The notes below the pieces were generated by a model. That model had not been told where the DNA came from. It saw only the letters and a list, made by a program, of their open reading frames with translations, and did no database searches. This document shows positions 50,565 to 59,001 of a DNA stretch of 64,000 nt, piece by piece (the stretch's first letter is position 1; each line of letters begins with the position of its first letter). A program made the translations under genes and the position numbers. Origin of the DNA: Clostridium sp. (GTDB lineage: Bacteria > Bacillota > Clostridia > Lachnospirales > Lachnospiraceae); assembly GCA_023664325.1 (NCBI GenBank), contig JAMPFS010000007.1, positions 1 to 64,000 of the forward strand, written 5' to 3'.

Positions 50565-51506
50565 ATGAAAGAATATATTGTATATGGTCTGTTAATTGTA
50601 TTTTTAATATATCTTGTGATATGGTCGATTCGTTTATATCAGTATAATAAGCGGCAGCAGAAGGTAAAGCGTATCCAGGAGCTTCGCGCCAAAGGAAACG
50701 AAATCAAAAAAAGGACAATTGATTGTACGAAGGACTACTGGTATAATCTTCGGGAAGTGGAAGACTGCAAAGATGGCGAGGATTTTGAGAAGTATTATCA
50801 TTATTTTATAGGTGTGGATCAGGGTGTGAAAGAGCTGCTGTTAGAGATGTATGACTGCGGCATTGTCCGCACGGATGAGTTGGAAGAGATTGCATACGGA
50901 AAGAATCATTTCCGCAATGTCGATTTATCCTTTTTAGAGGAGTTAGAGCGGGAAATGATGGATGATGAAGAGGAAGAGGATGAACAGGATATACCAGAGG
51001 AGAGCGAAGACGTTTTGGAGGAAGAGGAGGATATAGCAGAAGAGGAGGATCTGTCAGAAGAGGAAGACATATCAGACGATGGAATTATTCAGGTCGATGG
51101 CATTATGGATGGCTTCTTTGGCGCAGATTCCGGTCTGGTTATGGCTGCTAAGCAATTGGATAAAGATGATCCGGGAATTAAGGATATTCATGGAACCTTG
51201 TCGGAGGGCGTAGAAAATATCATTGCTGCGGCTGATGCAGAGAAAAAGGCAAAAGAAGCAGAGGAGGAGCCGATTCTCATCAAAAAAGAAAAGTCGGTTG
51301 AGGAATCACGAAAGGTTCGGGAGCGTACTGCAACGGCTGAGATACGGAATAAGATCTATGAAAAATGGGTCAGTTATGTATTTGAGCTGTATGAGATGGT
51401 GAATATTAATGCCAATGAAGATACAAAGCATAAGATTCGGAAAGCACTGATGAATTATGGATATAATGACATAGACGTACTGATAGAAAGTCCTGAGAGT
51501 TTATAG
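50565..51506 (+). CDS. Membrane-anchored acidic protein, unknown function
   Basis: A 313-residue protein with one N-terminal membrane helix (about 5-26), then a basic juxtamembrane helix (YNKRQQKVKRIQELRAKG), a helical domain to 125, a very acidic low-complexity segment at 130-178 (runs of Glu/Asp) and a helical C-terminal domain from about 245. No enzyme motif is seen. The topology suggests a cytoplasmic body held at the membrane. It has a GAGGGGAAC site, and the next gene follows after 17 nt, so it probably forms a pair with the DUF2156 protein. Confidence 0.75.
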   Translation: MKEYIVYGLLIVFLIYLVIWSIRLYQYNKRQQKVKRIQELRAKGNEIKKRTIDCTKDYWYNLREVEDCKDGEDFEKYYHYFIGVDQGVKELLLEMYDCGIVRTDELEEIAYGKNHFRNVDLSFLEELEREMMDDEEEEDEQDIPEESEDVLEEEEDIAEEEDLSEEEDISDDGIIQVDGIMDGFFGADSGLVMAAKQLDKDDPGIKDIHGTLSEGVENIIAAADAEKKAKEAEEEPILIKKEKSVEESRKVRERTATAEIRNKIYEKWVSYVFELYEMVNINANEDTKHKIRKALMNYGYNDIDVLIESPESL

Positions 51507-51523
51507 AAATCAGAGGTTAGGAT

Positions 51524-52429
51524 ATGGAATTTCAGACACCAACTATTTTGGATGTGGACAGAATCAGAAGTGCTATGAAGCACAACACAAAACGTGGATG
51601 TGAGATGTCAGTTGCAAATACAATTCTCTGGGCAAGGCATTATCATACCGAAATTGCTTTTGATGGCGAGGATATTATTTTTCGCTCCCTGGGAGAGAAT
51701 GGGAGATACTCCTACTGCATCAATCTGTTAGATGCAAAGGATGCAAAGAGTTTGTTTCAGAAGGTGGCGCGCCTGGCAAAGGAGCAGGAACAGCCGCTTC
51801 GGATCTACTGTGTGACGGAACCGGAATGGGAAATGCTGGATAGCTGGTATCCGGGTCAGTACCGGATTCAATATAACAGGGATGGCGCTGATTATATCTA
51901 TTTAAGAGAGAAGTTAGCGCTATTGTCAGGGAAGAAGCTGCATGGCAAACGGAACCATATTCACCGGTTTGAGGATGCCCATCCCGATTGGAAGTATGAG
52001 GCGATGACGGATGAAAATGAAGAGGAATGTGCGGCAATGGCAATGCAGTGGTGCATGAATAATTGCATGTCAGTGGAGGATGAAATCGAGTTTGATAAGA
52101 TAGATGAATCTAAACTTGTGGTGTATGCGATCAGGCATCGGAAGGAACTTGGCATGACAGGTGGAGCGCTGCGGGTTTCCGGTAAAGTGGCAGCCATCAC
52201 GCTAGGGGAGAGGCTTACGGATGATACATTTGTAGTACATTTTGAAAAGGCATTTTCGGATATACAGGGTGCCTATCCCATGATTAACAGAGAATTTGTG
52301 AAAAACGAACTTGCGGATTATATGTATGTGAACCGGGAGGAGGATCTTGGGCTTTTGGGGCTTCGGAAAGCAAAGTTATCCTACTATCCGGAGATTTTGT
52401 TGGAAAAGGGTACCGTAACAGCGAAATAA
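51524..52429 (+). CDS. DUF2156 (phosphatidylglycerol lysyltransferase-like) protein
   Basis: A 301-residue protein with the double GNAT fold of DUF2156. Marks are SVANTILWARHYHTEIAF near 30-47, DYIYLREKLALLSGKKLHGKRNHIHRF (about 126-152, the family signature 'L.GkklhkKRN.i..F'), GGALRVSGKVAAITLGERL and the late YMYVNREEDLGLLGLRKAKLSYYPEILLEK. It is the soluble C-terminal module of MprF-like aminoacyl transferases without the membrane flippase. The substrate is unknown; family members use aminoacyl-tRNA or acyl-CoA. It ends in a terminator shared with the opposing ABC operon. Confidence 0.87.
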   Translation: MEFQTPTILDVDRIRSAMKHNTKRGCEMSVANTILWARHYHTEIAFDGEDIIFRSLGENGRYSYCINLLDAKDAKSLFQKVARLAKEQEQPLRIYCVTEPEWEMLDSWYPGQYRIQYNRDGADYIYLREKLALLSGKKLHGKRNHIHRFEDAHPDWKYEAMTDENEEECAAMAMQWCMNNCMSVEDEIEFDKIDESKLVVYAIRHRKELGMTGGALRVSGKVAAITLGERLTDDTFVVHFEKAFSDIQGAYPMINREFVKNELADYMYVNREEDLGLLGLRKAKLSYYPEILLEKGTVTAK

Positions 52430-52436
52430 ATGATTG

Positions 52437-52478
52437 GGAAGAGGCATGAAAACCGTGAATGGTTTTTATGCCTCTTCC
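52437..52478. terminator. Bidirectional terminator shared by convergent genes
   Basis: GGAAGAGGCAT (52437-52447)/ATGCCTCTTCC (52468-52478) with an inner AAAACC/GGTTTT. The right arm is also the last codons of the opposing permease (EEQEEA-stop region), so the hairpin is part coding. Confidence 0.85.
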
Positions 52479-54133
52479 TGTTCTTCCAAATTCCGCACGC
52501 CGGAATGAAGTGTCAACAGCAGTACGATAATATTTGCTGCGGATAGGATCAAAATCAGTAACATCCAGACAAATGCAATACTGATTTTGGTATTGCAAAA
52601 GAGGAAAAATCCTCCGATACATACGAGGGCGGTAAAACCGATGGCAATCGCCATCGCAGAGAATGTGTTAAAGTTCTCCCTTAATGCGCTCATTTCATCA
52701 TCCCATATCAGCTTTGGCTGAATCGAATCAATGTAAATTCCCATATAGGAAATAAAACAAACCGACAACACGCTTAACAGAACATAAAACAAAATATGTG
52801 TGATTGGTATGTTTAACAGGATACATACCGGGATAAAGTAGAGATGTACGCCTGCCAAAGGGAAAATAATACCGACAAATGCCTTTGCATTCCATTGGGT
52901 AAAGTATGGAACAGGAATATATTTCATAAATGCAAAATGCTTGCCTTCCCGTGAAATAGCATTGGAACTTAAGCTGTTGATGGCGGCAACAATAATGGAA
53001 ATTCCCACAATCCCGAGCAGGAAGAATAACTGGATTCTCAAATCCCGATGCGCATATAAGTGTTGAAGCTGCGGGATGGATATTTCATAACTTTGAATCT
53101 TTAACATCGCATACACAAAGATCGGCCATAAAAAATTAATGGCAATGCAGTTTGTGAAAAACACGGGAGTCCGCACCAATAGTTTTACTTCTTTCATAAA
53201 ATAGGAGAAGAAGGAACTGTGCTGTTTGCAGTTTGACAGTAATTTATCAATATCTGTCTCGCTTTTTTTGTTATCGGAAGCAGTCAGTCCGATGACGCCG
53301 CGGAAATACAGAAATTCGGATAAGAACAGCATAACTGCGACAGCCAAAGCATTGACTGCAATATAGGCAAGCAGGGCAGGAATGCTTCCGTCATGGAACG
53401 TTTTTACAAAGAGAGGAACATTTGGAAAAACAATGTTCATGACGTTGAAAAATCTTTGGTTGCCGGATGCTAAAGTTTCTACATATGTATCAATATCCAT
53501 GTTTTGTAAAAAGCCAATGGAGCATACAAGCGCAATCACCATTACAAAGAGCAGCGCAACAGAAAATTTCTGTATCATGTCTTTACTCTTGATAAAACGG
53601 GTAAAGCCCATAATCAGCATGGCGAGAATACCACAGTAGCAAAGCGGAAGGATTGGCAGTGTAATGACACCGATAATGGATAAAATCCAATGGCCGATGC
53701 CCATGCCGGAACCGGTTCCATAACCTATGATGCAGGCAAGTACCAGAACAAACTGCATCATATTTTCATTGTAGTATGCAGCGGTAAATTTGGATGCTAC
53801 AATCTGGTATGCCCGAAGCGGCCAGGGCAGTAAAAACTCGATATCGTTGGAAAAATAAAATTCATTAAATATGACATTGATTCCGAATACGACGGTAAAG
53901 AGGCAGATAACATGGAACATTAGCTGTATGCCAAGCGCTTCACAATGGATTGGCAGCAATGTTTTCGTCATTAGATTGACAAGCACGCCTACAGCGATGG
54001 CGACCGGAAGCAGCACGCCAAAGAGTCCAAATAAGGACAGGATGATAATCATAACTTTGCGGCGTTTATCCTGTGGCGGGCTCATGCTGATAGAAGCGAT
54101 AAATGTTTTGGTTAAGGTAATATAACTATTCAT
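52466..54133 (-). CDS. ABC exporter permease subunit
   Basis: A 555-residue integral membrane protein with about twelve hydrophobic segments (for example 30-55, 70-95, 120-165, 175-205, 240-285, 340-370, 420-470 and 490-540). It matches the long two-domain ABC-2-type permeases that pair with a single ATPase in Firmicutes; the phrase NEFYFSNDIEFLLPWPLRAYQI is typical of these ('lpfp/lPl.p..i...K'). The substrate is unknown. It overlaps the ATPase gene by 8 nt and is translated with it (GGAG 9 nt upstream of ATG). Confidence 0.87.
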   Translation of the reverse strand: MNSYITLTKTFIASISMSPPQDKRRKVMIIILSLFGLFGVLLPVAIAVGVLVNLMTKTLLPIHCEALGIQLMFHVICLFTVVFGINVIFNEFYFSNDIEFLLPWPLRAYQIVASKFTAAYYNENMMQFVLVLACIIGYGTGSGMGIGHWILSIIGVITLPILPLCYCGILAMLIMGFTRFIKSKDMIQKFSVALLFVMVIALVCSIGFLQNMDIDTYVETLASGNQRFFNVMNIVFPNVPLFVKTFHDGSIPALLAYIAVNALAVAVMLFLSEFLYFRGVIGLTASDNKKSETDIDKLLSNCKQHSSFFSYFMKEVKLLVRTPVFFTNCIAINFLWPIFVYAMLKIQSYEISIPQLQHLYAHRDLRIQLFFLLGIVGISIIVAAINSLSSNAISREGKHFAFMKYIPVPYFTQWNAKAFVGIIFPLAGVHLYFIPVCILLNIPITHILFYVLLSVLSVCFISYMGIYIDSIQPKLIWDDEMSALRENFNTFSAMAIAIGFTALVCIGGFFLFCNTKISIAFVWMLLILILSAANIIVLLLTLHSGVRNLEEQEEA

Positions 54134-54848
54134 GGGCAGTCATCTCCAAAAAGATTTTTTCAAGATCCATATCCGGGTAGCGGGCAGTCAGTTCATCTAA
54201 GGTTCCATAAAACAGCGCTTTGCCGTGGTTAATAATAATGACCTTATCACAAAGTTTCTCTGCAACCTCTAATACATGGGTAGAGAAAAGAACGGAATTG
54301 CCGGCATCTGCATGCTCCCGCATCATTTTTTTGAGTTCGTATGCAGATTTTGGATCAAGACCGGTCAGTGGTTCATCTAAAATCCATACAGCGGGATCGT
54401 GTACCAAAGCTGCTGCCACCATCATTTTCTGCCGCATGCCGTGGGAATAACTCTGCATTGGCTTGTCCAGCACTTCGGACAGTTCAAAACGGTTTGCAAA
54501 GGTTTTAATCCGCTCTTTCCGCGTGGCAGCGGGAACGTTGTAAATGTCAGAAATCAGGTTCATAAATTCGATTCCGCGGAGCCGGAGAAACATGTCCGGG
54601 CTGTCAGCGATATAGCCAATAACCTGTTTTGCCTGAAGGGGTTCCTTTTGCATATCAAAATCGTTAATGAAAATTGTGCCGGAATCCGGCTTGAGAATGC
54701 CGGTCATCATTTTGAGTGTCGTTGTCTTGCCGGCGCCATTTGGCCCGATAAAGCCAACGATTTCGCCGTTGTTTACGGTAAGATTCAGGTTATCCACCGC
54801 ACAGACAGTACCATTGTAGGTTTTGGTGATATTTGTGATTTGAATCAT
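54126..54848 (-). CDS. ABC exporter ATPase subunit
   Basis: A 240-residue ABC ATPase. Walker A is GFIGPNGAGKTTTLKMM (about 33-49), the Q-loop GYIADSPDMF, the signature SYSHGMRQKM (LSGGQ variant), Walker B VWILDEPLTGLDP and the H-loop LFSTHVLEVAE. It drives the permease encoded next. It starts by overlapping the stop of the lytic transglycosylase gene (ATGA), so the three minus-strand genes form one operon. Confidence 0.95.
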   Translation of the reverse strand: MIQITNITKTYNGTVCAVDNLNLTVNNGEIVGFIGPNGAGKTTTLKMMTGILKPDSGTIFINDFDMQKEPLQAKQVIGYIADSPDMFLRLRGIEFMNLISDIYNVPAATRKERIKTFANRFELSEVLDKPMQSYSHGMRQKMMVAAALVHDPAVWILDEPLTGLDPKSAYELKKMMREHADAGNSVLFSTHVLEVAEKLCDKVIIINHGKALFYGTLDELTARYPDMDLEKIFLEMTAHE

Positions 54849-55537
54849 ATATGCATCCTTTCTTTCCAGGTGGCTGTATCAGAAGCCGCCTGCGCATAGA
54901 TCGTGGTGATATCCGAAGAGTCTGTATTTGCCTGGCTGCCGGGAACGGCTGGAGATGCTGTTGCATAAATGGTATCCGGAACAGAAACCTCCCCATTACC
55001 GAGATATCCCATAATCTTGCTGACATAGTTTTGGGTTTCTTTAAATGGTGGGATTCCACCGTATTTATCCACGTTGCCGGAACCGGCATTATATGCTGCC
55101 AAGGCAAGGGATGTATTGCCGTTATATTTGTTAAGAAGGCTGCTTAACAGTTTGGCGCCTCCCATTATGTTCTGCCTTGTGTCATATGCATCCGTGACAC
55201 CAAGTTCCCTGGCGGTGGAGGGCATAAGCTGCATCACTCCCATTGCCCCCGCAGAGGAGGTACAGTTAGGGTTGAAATCGGATTCCGCTTTTGCCACGGC
55301 TTTTAACAGGTTTTCCGAGATGCCATAGGTGTCTGCCGCCTCTTTGAAAATTGCCTCCATGCCTGCCGGACTTTGGATGCTGCCGGATCCGGTCTGTGCT
55401 TCATCTGAAAATGGTTTTGCATAAATGACAGTTGCGGCATCAAAAACAGAATCAAAATCCGTATGGTTTGTACCGGAATATGTATTATTTGAATAATATG
55501 TACTATCTTTTGTTGAATAAAGACCATTAATAATCAT
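54845..55537 (-). CDS. Lytic transglycosylase (SLT domain) without signal peptide
   Basis: A 230-residue protein. The first 55 residues are polar (Tyr/Ser/Asn-rich) with no hydrophobic export signal. The SLT domain at 58-185 has catalytic Glu85 in AVAKAESDFNPNCTS, AGAMGVMQLMPSTARELG, and ALAAYNAGSGNVDKYGGIPPFKETQNYV. The tail is Ala/Ser-rich. It cuts glycan strands of peptidoglycan, giving 1,6-anhydro ends. With no Sec signal, it may leave by another route, for example the flagellar secretion path used by some SLT proteins or the ABC exporter encoded behind it. That is inference. Confidence 0.9.
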   Translation of the reverse strand: MIINGLYSTKDSTYYSNNTYSGTNHTDFDSVFDAATVIYAKPFSDEAQTGSGSIQSPAGMEAIFKEAADTYGISENLLKAVAKAESDFNPNCTSSAGAMGVMQLMPSTARELGVTDAYDTRQNIMGGAKLLSSLLNKYNGNTSLALAAYNAGSGNVDKYGGIPPFKETQNYVSKIMGYLGNGEVSVPDTIYATASPAVPGSQANTDSSDITTIYAQAASDTATWKERMHI

Positions 55538-55661
55538 ATGTATATCCTTCCGTTTCTTTCATGTCTGGTCTATGCCAGCCATAATTATATATAATACTAT
55601 AAATATATCAAAAAGGGAATAGAAAATTAAAAATTGGCAAAAAGAGCGCCGTAAAATAAGC

Positions 55662-55689
55662 TTGCAATATAGAACAGGTATGATATAAT
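55662..55689 (+). promoter_or_regulatory. Promoter of the carboxyltransferase gene
   Basis: TTGCAA at 55662-55667, a 16-nt spacer and TATAAT at 55684-55689, 26 nt before the start codon. Confidence 0.7.
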
Positions 55690-55715
55690 TTCACAAATCG
55701 GAGGTTTGAAGAAGC

Positions 55716-57200
55716 ATGTATTTAGAACGTACCAACCCATACAATATTACAAAACAGCATCAGAGAGATAAACTGCATGTGTCAGAACGAATCCGGCTTT
55801 TGTTTGATCCGGACAGTTTTGTGGAATTTTACCCGGATATGGAACAGGAAAAAGAGAATTATGACGGAGTGATTACCGGATATGGAACCATTTTTGGAAG
55901 CCGGGTGTATTTTTACGGGCAGGATTTTACCCATATGGGTGGAACCTTTGGTTACCATCACAGCAAACAGATTATCGCTATTTTGAAAGAGGCAGTTCAA
56001 AACAGAAAGCCTGTGATTGGAATCTATGATGGAGGCGGCGCCAGAATCCAGGAAGGAGCTTTGGCAGTGGCGGGCTGTGGAGAATTATTCCGCATGAATG
56101 CGTTGGCTTCAGGCTCTATTCCGCAGATTGCGATTATCGCAGGAACCTGTGCCGGCGGCGCGGTGTATTCACCGGGGCTGATGGATTTTGTATTTACGAT
56201 TGAGGGAATCAGTAATATGTTTGTGACCGGCGCAAAGGTGGTAAATGAGGTGCAGGGAACGAATTATCTGATTGAAGAGTTAGGCGGAGCCGGGATTCAT
56301 TCCGGTGTCAGCGGGGTGGCGCATTTCCGCATGGAAAATGAGGAGGCATGTTATCAAAAGGTTCGCAGATTAATTGACCTGCTGCCGCCATGCTATATGG
56401 AAGGCAGCCTTTACCGAACCGACCGTTATTACCGCAAGGATCTGTGGGATATTGCGAACCTTTTGCCGGCGGATGCACATGAAAAATATGATGTAAAACC
56501 GGTGATTGAGGAGATCTTAGATGATGGAAGCTTTTTGGAGATACAGGAGGAATTTGCAAAGAATATCGTAACGGGCTTTGGCAGGCTTGGCGGAATCACT
56601 GTGGGGATTGTGGCAAATCAGACGCTTTACAAGAACGGTTCGATTGACTGTGACTGTGCGGACAAGGCTGCCCGCTTTGTACAGTATTGTGACTGCTATC
56701 ATATTCCGGTTATTACCCTGGCAGATTCTACCGGGTTTGTAATGGAAGCGGAGCAGGAGCATAAAGGCTTAATCCGCCACGGCGCCAAAATGATACATGC
56801 CTATGCGCAGGCAACGACCTTGAGGCTTACCATTATTTTGCGGAAAGGCTATGGCGGACCATATATTTTTATGGGCTGTAAGCAGTTAGGCGCAGATAAG
56901 CATTATGTATGGCCGGGGGCAGAAGTGGCTGTCATGAAAGCAGAGGGGGCTGTAGCGGTCATCTGCCAGAAGGAGTTAAAGCAATTAGACAAGCAGGAAC
57001 AGGCAGCTTATCTTCAGGAACAGATTGCATGGTATAAGGAAACGTATATGAATAGCCGGCTTGTTTTGGAACATCATTTTGTAGATGAGCAGATACAGCC
57101 GGAACTGACAAGAGAGAGGTTATATGACGACCTGGTGTGTTATGAGCGTAAACCGGCAGAGGCATTACCGCCGAAAAAACACTCTAATATACCGGTTTAG
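55716..57200 (+). CDS. Acyl-CoA carboxyltransferase subunit (PccB/AccD-A fusion type)
   Basis: A 494-residue two-domain carboxyltransferase of the crotonase fold. The N-domain has FTHMGGTFGYHHSKQI, GIYDGGGARIQEGALAVAGCGELF and IAGTCAGGAVYSPGLMDFVF (oxyanion Gly-Gly pairs). The C-domain has NIVTGFGRLGGITVGIVANQT, ADSTGFVMEAEQEHKGLIRHGAKM and GGPYIFMGCKQLGADKHYVWPGAEVAVMKAEGAV. Relatives transfer CO2 between biotin and propionyl-, methylmalonyl-, glutaconyl- or acetyl-CoA. No biotin carrier, biotin carboxylase or decarboxylase subunit is next to it, so its partner proteins are encoded elsewhere and the substrate is open. Confidence 0.88.
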   Translation: MYLERTNPYNITKQHQRDKLHVSERIRLLFDPDSFVEFYPDMEQEKENYDGVITGYGTIFGSRVYFYGQDFTHMGGTFGYHHSKQIIAILKEAVQNRKPVIGIYDGGGARIQEGALAVAGCGELFRMNALASGSIPQIAIIAGTCAGGAVYSPGLMDFVFTIEGISNMFVTGAKVVNEVQGTNYLIEELGGAGIHSGVSGVAHFRMENEEACYQKVRRLIDLLPPCYMEGSLYRTDRYYRKDLWDIANLLPADAHEKYDVKPVIEEILDDGSFLEIQEEFAKNIVTGFGRLGGITVGIVANQTLYKNGSIDCDCADKAARFVQYCDCYHIPVITLADSTGFVMEAEQEHKGLIRHGAKMIHAYAQATTLRLTIILRKGYGGPYIFMGCKQLGADKHYVWPGAEVAVMKAEGAVAVICQKELKQLDKQEQAAYLQEQIAWYKETYMNSRLVLEHHFVDEQIQPELTRERLYDDLVCYERKPAEALPPKKHSNIPV

Positions 57201-57304
57201 ATGGAATTTTATCATGCAAAGCCACAGGGAATTTACATAATTTCTTTCACATTTTGAATCGCCATGCATAATATAAAGTGTAAAGAAAATTGGAGGCATT
57301 CCTT

Positions 57305-57565
57305 ATGGGTGACTTATCAGCAACAAACTGTGGCTGTGGCAACAGTGGATTTGGCGGCGGAAGCTGCTGCACATGGATTATCATCTTAATTCTTCTCTTT
57401 GCTTGCGGTGGCTGCGGTGACGGAGGCTTCTTCGGTGGTAATGACTGTGGCTGTGGCAACAGCGGCTTCGGCGGTGGAAGCTGCTGCACATGGATTATCA
57501 TCTTAATCCTTCTCTTCACCTGTGGTGGCTGCGGAAATAATTCAAACTGCGGATGCGGATGCTAA
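57305..57565 (+). CDS. Cys/Gly-rich membrane mini-protein with two tandem repeats
   Basis: An 86-residue protein made of two 39-residue units, each with CGCGNSGFGGGSCCTW followed by a hydrophobic helix IIILILLF and then CGGCG. It has 20 or so cysteines and two potential membrane helices. Proteins of this look in gut Firmicutes are often labelled 'chorion class high-cysteine' from composition only; some small Gly-rich relatives (YjcZ type) are linked with spores. The function is unknown; metal binding or a crosslinked coat layer are guesses. ATG 57305 is set by TTGGAGG (57290-57296). Confidence 0.78.
   Translation: MGDLSATNCGCGNSGFGGGSCCTWIIILILLFACGGCGDGGFFGGNDCGCGNSGFGGGSCCTWIIILILLFTCGGCGNNSNCGCGC
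57327..57535 (+). repeat. Internal 117-bp tandem duplication in the Cys-rich gene
   Basis: The unit starting at 57327 recurs at 57444 (offset 117 nt = 39 codons). Over about 90 nt the copies differ at roughly ten, mostly third-codon, positions, so the second copy has been kept under protein-level selection. Confidence 0.85.
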
Positions 57566-57637
57566 TTCCCTGAAACAGCGTTGACTTCTGTGGCGGAAAA
57601 AACAGGTAATCATGTGACTGCCTGGCAGATGCGGCAA

Positions 57638-57673
57638 AAGCCGACAGCTTTGCATTAGCGGAGCTGTCGGCTT
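57638..57673 (+). terminator. Hairpin terminator after the Cys-rich gene
   Basis: A perfect 12-bp stem AAGCCGACAGCT/AGCTGTCGGCTT with a T-poor tail (CGTTGTG). Confidence 0.6.
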
Positions 57674-57722
57674 CGTTGTGCAGAGAAAATCAGCGGGAAA
57701 GAGAGTAAATGTTGTTGAAAAC

Positions 57723-57751
57723 TTGTGTTTCGATGCCATATATAGTATAAT
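57723..57751 (+). promoter_or_regulatory. Promoter of the diguanylate cyclase operon
   Basis: TTGTGT at 57723-57728, a 17-nt spacer and TATAAT at 57746-57751. The leader of about 105 nt shows no GEMM-type riboswitch. Confidence 0.75.
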
Positions 57752-57865
57752 AGAAGCATAAATCCGAAAAGGCGAATGGTTGTTTAGCGATTGCGTAAGC
57801 ACAAAGTGCGGATAATTGCAGATTGTTATATAGTGTTCGCACGAACGATGTGTGGGGGAAGGCAA

Positions 57866-58984
57866 ATGACATCATTTTATCATACAGTTAGACAGATCTT
57901 TAATGGGACAAGAGCCATTAATACCAAGTTTAAGTATATTCTACTGGGAATCTGCATTGCGTTGATTCATCTTTTTTTCACGATTTCCTTTTATTCTTTC
58001 CATATTAAGACGCTGTTTCTCTATAATATGGCAATTACCATATTTTATTTTTATTTGAGCGCTGTGGTGGCGAAAAGGGAACGATATGAATCTATCTTTA
58101 TTTCCGCCTTTATAGAGATTTTATTCCATTCTTCGATGGCATCCATTATGCTTGGATGGAACTGGGGATTTATGATTTATACCATTGCGCTGATTCCGGT
58201 AAGTTTTTATCTGACATATACGCTTCCCTATTTTAAAGGAAGTGTTTTTGCGCCAATTACCGCATCTGCGGTTGTCTGCATCTGCTATATTTCGATTAAG
58301 GCGGTGACAAATCATATTCCGCCAACGTATACGGGTACTCTGCCAGGGAATGTCAGCACATTTTTTTATTACTTTAATACTATGGTGGCTTTGGCGTTGC
58401 AGATATACTGTTCGATCCTGTTTGCTTTGGAGATCCGGTATATGAAGCGGCAGTTAGAGGAGGAAAACCGCGCTTTGGGTGAAATTGCAAGCCACGACCC
58501 GCTGACACATTTATTAAACCGCCGCAGCATGAATTCCTATTTGAAGATTGCAATGGAACGCAGTGAGGATAAGCAGCCGTTTTGTCTGGTTTTGGCAGAT
58601 ATTGATAATTTTAAACAGGTGAATGATACCTATGGGCATGACTGTGGTGACGAGGTACTGATTTCTGTTTCGGGAGTCATATCCGGAAATGTCCGGGAAA
58701 AAGATTATGTCTGCCGCTGGGGCGGGGAGGAGATTTTGATTTTGTTACAGGCGGATCTGGAAACTGCTGTCACGGTGGCAGAACGTATTGGGAAAGATGT
58801 GGCATCCACGGTTGTGAAATGTAATGAGAAAGAGGTCAGCGTTACGGTGACAATGGGAGTTGCGCAATACAGGCAAGGTGTAACCATCCGTTCCCTGATT
58901 GATGAGGCAGACCAGAATTTATATTACGGTAAAAAGCATGGTAAGAACCAGGTAGTCACTTCGACTGCCCATGAAGAAGAATAG
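57866..58984 (+). CDS. Membrane diguanylate cyclase (GGDEF)
   Basis: A 372-residue protein. Five or six membrane helices (about 20-190) form a MASE-like sensor with no extracellular domain. A short coiled coil (MKRQLEEENRALGEIASHDPLTHLLNRR) joins it to a GGDEF domain at about 205-365. The active-site loop is RWGGEEIL (GGEEF-type, active), with metal and substrate residues in LADIDNFKQVNDTYGHDCGDEVL. No RxxD inhibition site stands directly before the GGEE loop (the residues there are KDYVCR). It makes c-di-GMP, opposing the HD-GYP enzyme at 14895. ATG 57866 follows GGGGGAAGG. Confidence 0.92.
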   Translation: MTSFYHTVRQIFNGTRAINTKFKYILLGICIALIHLFFTISFYSFHIKTLFLYNMAITIFYFYLSAVVAKRERYESIFISAFIEILFHSSMASIMLGWNWGFMIYTIALIPVSFYLTYTLPYFKGSVFAPITASAVVCICYISIKAVTNHIPPTYTGTLPGNVSTFFYYFNTMVALALQIYCSILFALEIRYMKRQLEEENRALGEIASHDPLTHLLNRRSMNSYLKIAMERSEDKQPFCLVLADIDNFKQVNDTYGHDCGDEVLISVSGVISGNVREKDYVCRWGGEEILILLQADLETAVTVAERIGKDVASTVVKCNEKEVSVTVTMGVAQYRQGVTIRSLIDEADQNLYYGKKHGKNQVVTSTAHEEE

Positions 58985-59001
58985 ATTTGGAGGTACGAGC
59001 A

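Noticed and set aside
57752..57865. c-di-GMP riboswitch before the diguanylate cyclase
   Set aside because: The leader does not show the GEMM tetraloop/receptor pattern or its conserved GACGCAAAGC-like core.
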